From Bacteroidales bacterium UBA1751 (lineage in GTDB: Bacteria; Bacteroidota; Bacteroidia; Bacteroidales; UBA932): DNA of 5,116 nt. How positions within the stretch are numbered: the stretch's first letter is position 1; each line of letters starts with the position of its first letter. This document shows, piece after piece, positions 1 to 5,031 of the stretch. The stretch covers positions 1 through 5,116 of the forward strand of contig DCHN01000027.1 of NCBI GenBank assembly GCA_002315995.1. The letters run 5' to 3'. The notes under the pieces are model-generated. The model saw nothing but the letters and a program-made list of their open reading frames with translations. It did no database searches and was not told the origin of the DNA. A program made the position numbers and the translations under genes.

Positions 1-1412
1 AGAAGTGCCGATGCCGGATCTCCCTTGTGGTCTGATGCAACCTTGTCTATTTCATCCAACACTATTACCGGGTTGGATGTTCCGCATTTGCGTATGGTGT
101 CAAGGATACGGCCTGCCATTGCTCCAATATAGGTCTTTCTATGACCTCTGATTTCTGCCTCGTCGTGAAGACCGCCGAGTGAAACCCTGCCGTACTCTCT
201 TCCGAGCGATTTCGCAATTGACTTGCCAAGAGATGTCTTTCCTACTCCCGGAGGGCCGTAGAGGCAGAGAATAGGTGATTTCATGTCTCCTCTGAGTTTC
301 AGAACAGCCAGATACTCAATGATTCTCTCCTTAACCTTCTCTAGCCCGTAGTGGTCTCTGTCAAGTACTTTCTGGGCATTCTTGAGGTCAAGATTGTCCT
401 TTGAAATATGGTGCCAAGGAAGATCGAGAAGGAAATCTATGTAGTTGTACTGAACAGAGTAGTCCGGTGAGTTCGGGTTGGCTTTCTCGAGCTTGGCAAG
501 CTCCTTTCTGAAAATCTGTGCAACTTTGTCAGGCCAATCCTTCTTTGACGCTCTCTCCTCGAACTCCGAGATGTCGTTCGATTCACTCATACCCAGCTCC
601 TCCTGAATTGTCTTGAGCTGGTTGTTGAGGTAGTACTCCCTCTGCTGCTGGTCCATCTCGAACTTGACCTTCTGCTGAATGTTCTCCTTGAGCTTGAGAA
701 GGCTTATCTGTTTGTTGAGCATCTCAAGCAGCATATAGGCCCTGTTCTTGAGGTTGCCCTCGTTGAGAAGGGTAATCTTGTCGTCTGTGGCATCTTCGTG
801 CTCAAGTGCAGACGCAACGTAGTTTATTACAAATTCGTGGGAGTCAAGGTTTCTGAGTGCAAATGTTGCCTCTGGAGGTATGCTTGGGCTCGATTTTGCA
901 ACATATGCAGCCGCCTCCTTAATGGATTCGGTTACGGCCTTCATGTGCTTGTCGTCCTTTGCAGGAATCTCATCCTCGAGGTACATTACGTCACCTATTA
1001 TATAGGGTTCGTATGAAATCACCTCCTTGAGGGTGTATCTTTTCAAACCTCTGAGTATTACCGAAGTGCTGCCATCGGGCAGCTCAATTATCTTGAGAAT
1101 CTTTGCGCAGCATCCTGTACGGTGCAGGTTTTCAAAGCGTGGCTCCTCAATGGTAATATCGCTTTGGGTGTTGGTTCCTATTATCTTGTTGGAACTGTAG
1201 AGTGCCTTGATGAGTTTGAGAGACTTCTCTCTGCTCACCATAATAGGTACAATTGTCTGGGGGAAGACAACCGCTCCCCTAAGCGCCAGAATGGGCAATG
1301 TTTCGGGCAGGTCCTTCTCCTCCACACTCATGTTCTCTGTAATGTTCATCACTGGCAGAATGTTCACCTCTTTTCCTTCAATCTGCTCAAATAAGTTGTC
1401 CTTTAACTTCAT
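1..1412 (-). CDS. lon: ATP-dependent Lon protease (endopeptidase La), N-terminal 470 residues, cut by window edge
   Basis: Cytosolic AAA+ serine protease that unfolds and degrades damaged and regulatory proteins. The reading frame is open from ATG 1412-1410 to base 1 and continues outside the window. In order: the substrate-binding N-domain begins near residue 38 (LPILALRGAVVFP); the conserved helical segment QQQREYYLNNQLKTIQEELG lies at 255-274; LPWH precedes the ATPase; Walker A GPPGVGKTS is at 386-394; the pore-loop region (GGLHDEAEIRGHRKTYIGA) follows; Walker B VIVLDEIDK is at 449-457. The arginine finger, small helical domain and Ser-Lys protease domain, expected in a family of about 780-830 residues, are missing only because of the edge. 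I chose ATG 1412 because the frame has no better upstream start and the leader before it is AT-rich. It is divergent from the HU gene. The motifs make the family certain; the integrity of the C-terminal half cannot be judged. Confidence 0.97.
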   Translation of the reverse strand, partial: MKLKDNLFEQIEGKEVNILPVMNITENMSVEEKDLPETLPILALRGAVVFPQTIVPIMVSREKSLKLIKALYSSNKIIGTNTQSDITIEEPRFENLHRTGCCAKILKIIELPDGSTSVILRGLKRYTLKEVISYEPYIIGDVMYLEDEIPAKDDKHMKAVTESIKEAAAYVAKSSPSIPPEATFALRNLDSHEFVINYVASALEHEDATDDKITLLNEGNLKNRAYMLLEMLNKQISLLKLKENIQQKVKFEMDQQQREYYLNNQLKTIQEELGMSESNDISEFEERASKKDWPDKVAQIFRKELAKLEKANPNSPDYSVQYNYIDFLLDLPWHHISKDNLDLKNAQKVLDRDHYGLEKVKERIIEYLAVLKLRGDMKSPILCLYGPPGVGKTSLGKSIAKSLGREYGRVSLGGLHDEAEIRGHRKTYIGAMAGRILDTIRKCGTSNPVIVLDEIDKVASDHKGDPASAL

Positions 1413-1423
1413 TGTATATAAAT

Positions 1424-1439
1424 ATATGTCAATATGTCA
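1424..1439. repeat. Tandem 8-bp direct repeat upstream of lon
   Basis: ATATGTCA occurs twice in tandem (1424-1431 and 1432-1439); in the lon direction it reads TGACATAT twice. It lies 11 to 27 bases upstream of the lon start codon, so it falls in the lon leader or core promoter. Two copies of an AT-rich octamer may be chance or slippage; a regulatory role is only a possibility. Confidence 0.4.
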
Positions 1440-1447
1440 GTATTACC

Positions 1448-1476
1448 CCATAATATATTGGGTGGGCATATTATGG
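1448..1476. repeat. Perfect 9-bp inverted repeat, operator-like
   Basis: CCATAATAT (1448-1456) and ATATTATGG (1468-1476) are exact reverse complements separated by 11 bases, with arm centres 20 bp apart, about two helical turns. A third related half-site, ATTATGCC at 1483-1490, pairs with GGCATA at 1465-1470. The site lies 36 bases upstream of the lon ATG and 108 bases upstream of the HU ATG. The spacing suits a dimeric regulator binding one face of the helix, but an AT-rich region produces such matches readily and no regulator is identified. Confidence 0.45.
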
Positions 1477-1509
1477 TCAATCATTATGCCAAACTTTTTT
1501 TCACATAAA

Positions 1510-1541
1510 TTTATGATATTCATTTTTTTTGAGTATTTTTG
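1510..1541 (+). promoter_or_regulatory. Probable Bacteroidetes-type promoter for HU and downstream genes
   Basis: TATTTTTG at 1534-1541 matches the Bacteroidetes -7 consensus TAnnTTTG at every fixed position. A weak -33 candidate, TTTA at 1510-1513 (3 of 4 matches to TTTG), lies 20 bases upstream, within the usual 19-21 base spacing. Transcription would start around 1546-1549, leaving an AU-rich leader of about 35-38 bases before ATG 1584. The T-rich surroundings make a chance match possible, so the -7 box is the stronger half of the evidence. Confidence 0.55.
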
Positions 1542-1583
1542 CAGTTCTAAAAATTTAAAATAAGACAATTTAATATTACAGCT

Positions 1584-1856
1584 ATGACAAAGGCAGATAT
1601 CGTAAACGAGGTTGCTAAAGCTACAGGTTTGGAGAAGACAACTGTTCAGGCAGTTGTAGAGTCATTCATGGATAATATCAAGGTATCACTTGCACAGGAG
1701 AAGAACGTATACCTTCGTGGTTTCGGTAGCTTCATTCTTAAGAAGAGAGCAGAGAAAACAGCCAGGAATATTTCAAAGAACACTACCATTATTATTCCGG
1801 AGCATAATATTCCAGCATTCAAGCCTGCAAAGGTTTTCATGTCCAAGATTAAATAA
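1584..1856 (+). CDS. HU/IHF-family nucleoid DNA-binding protein, 90 residues
   Basis: Small dimeric DNA-bending protein that organises the nucleoid. The 90-residue length is exactly typical of HU. The N-terminal helical half (residues 1-40, MTKADIVNEVAKATGLEKTT) is followed by the signature RGFGSF at 45-50 and the beta arm at about 53-75, ending in IPAFKPAK at 76-83. The arm is unusual: where classical HU and IHF carry R-N-P with the DNA-intercalating proline at about residue 63, this protein reads RNISKNT, with Ile63. The substitution seems usual for Bacteroidetes homologues as I remember them, but I cannot check that here. ATG 1584 gives the canonical N-terminus. There is no Shine-Dalgarno sequence; the leader ends TTACAGCT. 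It is the first gene of a probable rightward transcript with the mS38-like ORF and RNase E/G. Whether it is HU or an IHF-like subunit cannot be decided, so no symbol is given. Confidence 0.96.
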   Translation: MTKADIVNEVAKATGLEKTTVQAVVESFMDNIKVSLAQEKNVYLRGFGSFILKKRAEKTARNISKNTTIIIPEHNIPAFKPAKVFMSKIK

Positions 1857-1880
1857 TTCAGGAAACAGACTCCTTGAATT
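1855..1880 (+). other. Hairpin at the HU stop codon
   Basis: AATTCAGGA (1855-1863) pairs with TCCTTGAATT (1871-1880), giving nine pairs, one bulged T (1874) and a 7-base loop. It starts within the HU stop codon. The following bases, GGACAAACGG, are not a U-tract, so it is unlikely to be an intrinsic terminator; it could stabilise or mark a processing end of the HU message before the next ORF. Confidence 0.4.
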
Positions 1881-1934
1881 GGACAAACGGAAGAAACAAA
1901 CAGTTTACAGTTAACATATTTAAATTTTACAGCT

Positions 1935-2027
1935 ATGCCAAGCGGAAAGAAAAGAAAGAGACATAAAATGTCTACTCACAAGCGCAAGAAACGTCTTCGC
2001 AAGAATAGACATAAGAAGCGTAAGTAA
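1935..2027 (+). CDS. Small basic mS38/AURKAIP1 (COX24 C-terminal)-like protein, 30 residues
   Basis: Thirty-residue ORF, ATG 1935 to TAA 2027, below most gene-calling cutoffs. It holds 18 Lys/Arg and 3 His in 30 residues, with no acidic or aromatic residues: it begins MPSGKKRKRHKMSTHKRKK and ends NRHKKRK. The KMSTHKRKKRLRKNRHKK pattern resembles the C-terminal domain of mitochondrial COX24/AURKAIP1 (ribosomal protein mS38), which is also found as tiny proteins in Bacteroidetes and is related to actinobacterial bS22. A ribosomal RNA-binding role in the small subunit is therefore inferred, not shown. It lies 78 bases after HU and 58 bases before RNase E/G. Its start is preceded by TTACAGCT, the same eight bases that precede the HU start, which supports real translation. 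The chance that it is spurious is small, given the recognisable family pattern and leader. Confidence 0.85.
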   Translation: MPSGKKRKRHKMSTHKRKKRLRKNRHKKRK

Positions 2028-2041
2028 CGCCTCTTGACTTT

Positions 2042-2085
2042 TAATCTAAAGCGGCTTGCCTGCTTTAGATTATTTTTATTTTATT
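2042..2085 (+). promoter_or_regulatory. Hairpin plus T-rich tail directly before the RNase E/G start: attenuator, terminator or RNase sensor
   Basis: TAATCTAAAGC (2042-2052) is an exact reverse complement of GCTTTAGATTA (2062-2072). The stem extends inward by a G-T wobble and a G-C pair, leaving the loop CTTGC (2055-2059), 13 pairs in all. It is followed by TTTTTATTTTATT (2073-2085) and then immediately by ATG 2086. This is the shape of an intrinsic terminator closing the HU and mS38-like genes, but I see no new promoter between it and the ribonuclease, so some readthrough is likely. Alternatively it is a structured leader through which the ribonuclease controls its own message, as the rne leader does in E. 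coli. Confidence 0.65.
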
Positions 2086-3636
2086 ATGGAGAAAGATCTT
2101 ATTATTGATGTTGGCAAGGATGAGGTTACCCTCGCCTTGCTGGAAGATGGAAGACTGGCGGAAATCAATAAGGAAAGTCTGGACGGATCCTGCTCTGTGG
2201 GTGATGTCTATCTTGGAAAGGTCAAAAAGGTTCTCCCAGCCCTCAATGCCGCATTCATTGACATTGGAGATGAGAAGGAGGCCTTCATTCACTACCTCGA
2301 CCTTGGTTTGAACTTTCTTGCATTTGATACCTTTGCCAGGGAGATGAATCCTAACAAGGATGCCAAAAACTTCTTCTCCTACACCAAAATAGGACCTATA
2401 CTCGAGAAAGAGGGCAAAATAACGGATATCCTCAAAGCCGGGCAACCAATAATTGTCCAAATAGTGAAGGAGCCAATATCTACAAAGGGCTCGCGACTCA
2501 CAGCGGAGATATCCATTGCCGGAAGAAATTTAGTTCTTTTACCATTTGCCGACAAGGTCAGCGTATCTCAGAAAATCAGTTCCAAGGAGGAGAAGCGCAG
2601 ATTGGAGCGTCTGGTTCACAGCATTCTGCCTAAGAACTATGGCGTCATTATTAGAACAGCAGCCGAAGGGCGCGGCGCTGCAATCCTTCATGCTGAACTT
2701 AAATCCCTTATAGATAAGTGGGAGAGTTCATATCCCGTTATTGCACAGGGGAAGACACCGAGCCTTCTGTTCACTGAACGCAGCAGAACAACCACAGTGT
2801 TGAGAGATCTTCTCAACGACCAGTTCTCATCAATTACAGTGAACAATGAGAAGGTCTATGATGAAATTGTTGACTATATAGACACCATTTCCCCTTCGCA
2901 GGAGAAAATTGTCAAACTCTACAAAGGCGACGACCCAATTTTTGACCACTTTGATGTTACCAGACAAATCAAGGGTTCATTCGGAAAGGTTGTTCCTGCA
3001 AAACAGGGTGCTTATATAGTTATTGAGCATACGGAGGCTCTCCATACCATTGATGTCAACAGCGGCATCAGGGCTAAGGAGGGAATTGATCAGGAGGAGT
3101 ACTCGTTCCAGGTGAACATGCATGCTGCCGACGAAATTGCCCGGCAGATGCGACTGAGGGATATGGGCGGAATAGTCATTGTTGATTTCATTGATATGGA
3201 TACCAATGAAAACAAGGTCAAGCTCTACAAGCATATGCAGGAGCTTATGGCTTCCGACCGTGCAAAGCACAATGTTCTTCCCCTCACTAAGTTCGGACTG
3301 ATGCAGATAACAAGGCAGAGAGTGCGTCCTGTAACTGAAATCAAGGTCAATGAAACATGCCCTATGTGCCACGGCACCGGTGAAATATCGTCAAGCATTC
3401 TGGTTGACCAGACTCTTGAGAGGCAGTTGGCCTTCTACGTAAAGGAAAAATTTCTCAAATCATTCATTCTTGAGTTGAATCCTATTCTTGAGGGGTATCT
3501 CAACAGGGGACTTTTTCATAGTGTGAGAAAAAATTGGCAGAAAAAGTATCACTGCAAAATAGTGACGAAGACCAATATGGAGTTCACATTGTTACAGTCC
3601 CAATGGTATGATTCCAAAGGGGTGATGTTGGAGTAA
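2086..3636 (+). CDS. rng: Ribonuclease E/G family endoribonuclease, RNase G-like, 516 residues
   Basis: Single-strand-specific, 5'-monophosphate-sensing endoribonuclease for rRNA maturation and mRNA decay. An S1 RNA-binding domain lies from about residue 38 (VGDVYLGKVKKVLPALNAAF). STKGSRLTAEISIAGRNLVL (about 132-151) and IIRTAAEG (188-195) form the 5'-sensor region; R190-T191 correspond to the E. coli RNase E Arg169-Thr170 pair. The DNase I-like domain has both metal-binding aspartates, D323 in TIDVNSG and D367 in IVIVDFIDMD. The zinc-link CPMCHGTG has C425 and C428. The length is close to E. coli RNase G, and the long disordered scaffold of RNase E is absent, which is why I prefer rng over rne. 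I chose ATG 2086 (MEKDLIIDVGKDE) over an in-frame TTG at 2056, because the TTG lies inside the hairpin loop and gives a non-homologous extension. It ends at a strong terminator. All key residues look intact. Confidence 0.96.
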   Translation: MEKDLIIDVGKDEVTLALLEDGRLAEINKESLDGSCSVGDVYLGKVKKVLPALNAAFIDIGDEKEAFIHYLDLGLNFLAFDTFAREMNPNKDAKNFFSYTKIGPILEKEGKITDILKAGQPIIVQIVKEPISTKGSRLTAEISIAGRNLVLLPFADKVSVSQKISSKEEKRRLERLVHSILPKNYGVIIRTAAEGRGAAILHAELKSLIDKWESSYPVIAQGKTPSLLFTERSRTTTVLRDLLNDQFSSITVNNEKVYDEIVDYIDTISPSQEKIVKLYKGDDPIFDHFDVTRQIKGSFGKVVPAKQGAYIVIEHTEALHTIDVNSGIRAKEGIDQEEYSFQVNMHAADEIARQMRLRDMGGIVIVDFIDMDTNENKVKLYKHMQELMASDRAKHNVLPLTKFGLMQITRQRVRPVTEIKVNETCPMCHGTGEISSSILVDQTLERQLAFYVKEKFLKSFILELNPILEGYLNRGLFHSVRKNWQKKYHCKIVTKTNMEFTLLQSQWYDSKGVMLE

Positions 3637-3646
3637 GAGTAGCAAA

Positions 3647-3690
3647 GAAGAAAAGACCTCGAAGCCTGCAAGCTTCGAGGTCTTTTCTTT
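3647..3690. terminator. Strong bidirectional intrinsic terminator
   Basis: AAAAGACCTCGAAGC (3651-3665) is a perfect reverse complement of GCTTCGAGGTCTTTT (3672-3686). The stem extends to 3648/3689 plus a G-T pair at 3647/3690, about 19 pairs with the six-base loop CTGCAA. On the plus strand it starts 10 bases after the ribonuclease stop, and its 3' arm and tail (TCTTTTCTTTGTTCTG) are T-rich. The minus strand likewise runs into TCTTTTCTTCTTTG, so it can also stop leftward transcripts from the convergent hydrolase gene. Confidence 0.85.
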
Positions 3691-3702
3691 GTTCTGCAAT
3701 GG

Positions 3703-3740
3703 CAAACGGCCACAAAACCACCCCTTTTTGTGGCCGTTTG
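3703..3740. terminator. Second stem-loop between the convergent genes
   Basis: CAAACGGCCACAAAA (3703-3717) is a perfect reverse complement of TTTTGTGGCCGTTTG (3726-3740), a 15-bp stem with an 8-base loop. For the hydrolase it begins 27 bases after the stop codon; for the ribonuclease it is a back-up 12 bases beyond the first terminator. Neither strand has a clean U-tract after it, so it may mainly protect 3' ends, with the 3647-3690 hairpin doing the termination. Confidence 0.6.
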
Positions 3741-3767
3741 GTGTAATTCGCTATCGCAGGTGGAAAA

Positions 3768-4958
3768 TTATTCAGCCTTCTTGTCTGATGCCGGTTCGTC
3801 AGGAGTCTTCTCAAAAAGAGAGTAGGTGAAGCGGCGGGTGTAGTCGCGGTTGAAGCAGAGGGTTACGGTGCGCTTTGTCAGGTTGTACACTGCAGACCAC
3901 TGGGTGTTGCTGGTAAGCTCCTCAGGTTTGAGTTTCTGCGAAACTGCGCTCAGAAGCTCCATAGCCTCCTCTTCGGTGAGAACGCCGTTGGTCTCGGCAA
4001 ACTTCTTTTTAATAATAGTATAGCGCCAGCAATCCTCCTTGCCCTCGTCCCATCCTGGGGTGAGGAACTTGTTGCATACGAACTTGGCGTCAATTACGCT
4101 CATTACCCATTCTGTGCTGCCCTCTGGCTGTATATACTCCAGAACAACGGTTTTTCCTGAAGCGTCGCTTATGAGGAAGTGGAAACTGCGGCTCTCGCAG
4201 TTGGGAGCGTAGGCAAACATATTGTATTGGCTGAGCATCTCAATTGCCTGGTCTGTTGAGGCGGCTCTGTCGAGCACGTAGCGTATTGCCGCGGTTGTGT
4301 AGAGATTCTTCTTTGCAGGGTCGTACTGCTCGAATCCGTGTCTCTTTGAGAGCTGCAGAACCGACATTGCCACACCTTTTTCATTCATTCCGTCGAGGTT
4401 CATGTAAGGGGCTCCAATTACCATTGAGAGATCCTTGGTCGTGTCTGAGAGGTCGCCCTGCTTGTAGCCAATGAATGGGAGAGATTCCATGCTTATTGAT
4501 TTGTAGCCGCCATCTTTTGGCGCAAATCTGCTCATAAGCGAGCAAGGTGAGGCAAATGAGTAGTCGAGGTTTCTTCCATATATAATGTCACCCTCTGGGG
4601 TAACAGCCTGGAATGCGCTGCATGCTGCATCTGCTTTTATTGTATCCTTAACCATAGGCTTCAGAAGATATTTTGCAACAAACATTGTCATTTCATCGTT
4701 TGAGCATACTCCATGTGCCAGAAGTGTGTCAAGCATGTAGTCTGCATAGTAGGTCATTGTGTAGAACTTGCCGTCAAATTCATCCTTAATTGAATTTATG
4801 GTCTGAGCCTGCTCAGCTGTCTTGATAAGTGCTGCCTTTCTGCCCTGAAGGAGCTCCTGCGGATTAACAGGCTTCTGTTGCGCGTATCCTTGAAGCATTG
4901 ACGCTGCCAAAATTGTCACAGTTGCAATGGCCATTGACTTTTTGAATAAATTTTTCAT
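3768..4958 (-). CDS. Exported choloylglycine hydrolase-family / linear amide C-N hydrolase (Ntn-hydrolase), 396 residues
   Basis: Predicted cysteine Ntn-hydrolase that cuts an amide bond, acting in the periplasm or outside the cell. Residues 1-26 form a Sec signal peptide (MKNLFKKSMAIATVTILAAS, cleavage after GYA; no lipobox). The likely nucleophile is C113 in ADAACSAFQAVTPEGDIIYG, followed by R129 and D132 in GRNLDY. Their offsets of +16 and +19 equal the Cys2-Arg18-Asp21 spacing of bile salt hydrolases. Also visible are NLDGMNEKGVAM (187-198), FHFLISDASGKTVVLEY (259-275), N296 in VCNKFLTP, and TQWSAVYNL (352-360). A propeptide of about 86 residues (27-112) before the nucleophile recalls acid ceramidase/NAAA and C45-like enzymes more than classical bile salt hydrolases; self-cleavage before C113 is inferred. 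The substrate (bile salt, N-acyl amide, penicillin V or other) cannot be told from the sequence. Its own promoter lies upstream, and it converges on the ribonuclease gene. Confidence 0.9.
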   Translation of the reverse strand: MKNLFKKSMAIATVTILAASMLQGYAQQKPVNPQELLQGRKAALIKTAEQAQTINSIKDEFDGKFYTMTYYADYMLDTLLAHGVCSNDEMTMFVAKYLLKPMVKDTIKADAACSAFQAVTPEGDIIYGRNLDYSFASPCSLMSRFAPKDGGYKSISMESLPFIGYKQGDLSDTTKDLSMVIGAPYMNLDGMNEKGVAMSVLQLSKRHGFEQYDPAKKNLYTTAAIRYVLDRAASTDQAIEMLSQYNMFAYAPNCESRSFHFLISDASGKTVVLEYIQPEGSTEWVMSVIDAKFVCNKFLTPGWDEGKEDCWRYTIIKKKFAETNGVLTEEEAMELLSAVSQKLKPEELTSNTQWSAVYNLTKRTVTLCFNRDYTRRFTYSLFEKTPDEPASDKKAE

Positions 4959-5000
4959 CTCTATAAATATTTTGTTGTTTTGTTTCCTTGGTCTGCTTTA

Positions 5001-5031
5001 CAAATATATATAAAGGCATTTCGTTTTCAAA
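5001..5031 (-). promoter_or_regulatory. Bacteroidetes-type promoter of the hydrolase gene
   Basis: On the minus strand, TTTG (5031-5028) and TATATTTG (5008-5001) match the Bacteroidetes -33 (TTTG) and -7 (TAnnTTTG) elements at all fixed positions, with a 19-base spacer, inside the usual 19-21 range. Transcription would start at about 4994-4996, giving a leader of about 36-38 bases before ATG 4958. That leader is A-rich, without a convincing Shine-Dalgarno sequence. This is the best promoter in the window and also the best indicator of the phylum. Confidence 0.8.

Larger units (their letters stand above)
1413..1583. promoter_or_regulatory. Divergent lon / HU intergenic regulatory region
   Basis: This AT-rich gap of 171 bases separates two divergently transcribed genes and must hold the start signals for lon (leftward) and at least one for HU (rightward). 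The HU side has a recognisable Bacteroidetes-type -7 box. For lon I see no convincing TTTG / TAnnTTTG pair: the nearest -7-like string on the minus strand, TATATTTA at 1426-1419, is only a few bases from the ATG and lacks a -33 partner. Inverted repeats and a small tandem repeat, listed separately, lie on the lon side. No ORF or RNA gene is evident. Confidence 0.75.

Noticed and set aside
1452..1480. E. coli-like sigma70 promoter for lon (TTGACC, 17-base spacer, TATATT on the minus strand)
   Set aside because: The match is good, but the primary Bacteroidetes sigma factor uses a different consensus, and the region is AT-rich enough to give this by chance. Start-site mapping would decide.
798..1563. 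Plus-strand ORFs at 798-1016, 1122-1394 and 1207-1563
   Set aside because: They lie mostly antisense to lon, whose frame carries clear family motifs. Their translations have no recognisable domain and are rich in Cys and Tyr runs typical of antisense frames.
1646..1914. ORFs at 1646-1846 (minus) and 1690-1914 (plus) over the HU gene
   Set aside because: Shadow frames of HU; no start context or family resemblance.
1921..1928. TAAATTTT as a -7 box for a separate promoter of the mS38-like gene
   Set aside because: It lacks the final G, has no TTTG partner 19-21 bases upstream, and is only six bases from the start codon.
2056..2085. TTG 2056 as start of the ribonuclease, adding ten residues
   Set aside because: The added residues do not resemble the family N-terminus, the TTG lies in a hairpin loop, and ATG 2086 begins the expected MEKDLIIDVG sequence.
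2065..3372. ORFs at 2065-2460 (minus), 2105-2311 (plus) and 2977-3372 (minus) within the ribonuclease gene
   Set aside because: Shadow frames of a gene with intact catalytic and zinc motifs; no coherent protein family features.
3584..3814. Minus-strand ORF of 76 residues across the convergent intergenic region
   Set aside because: It crosses both terminator hairpins and overlaps the ends of two solid genes; the translation shows no domain.
4169..4474. ORFs at 4169-4384 (minus) and 4244-4474 (plus) within the hydrolase gene
   Set aside because: Out-of-frame shadows of the hydrolase, whose motifs continue uninterrupted in the main frame.
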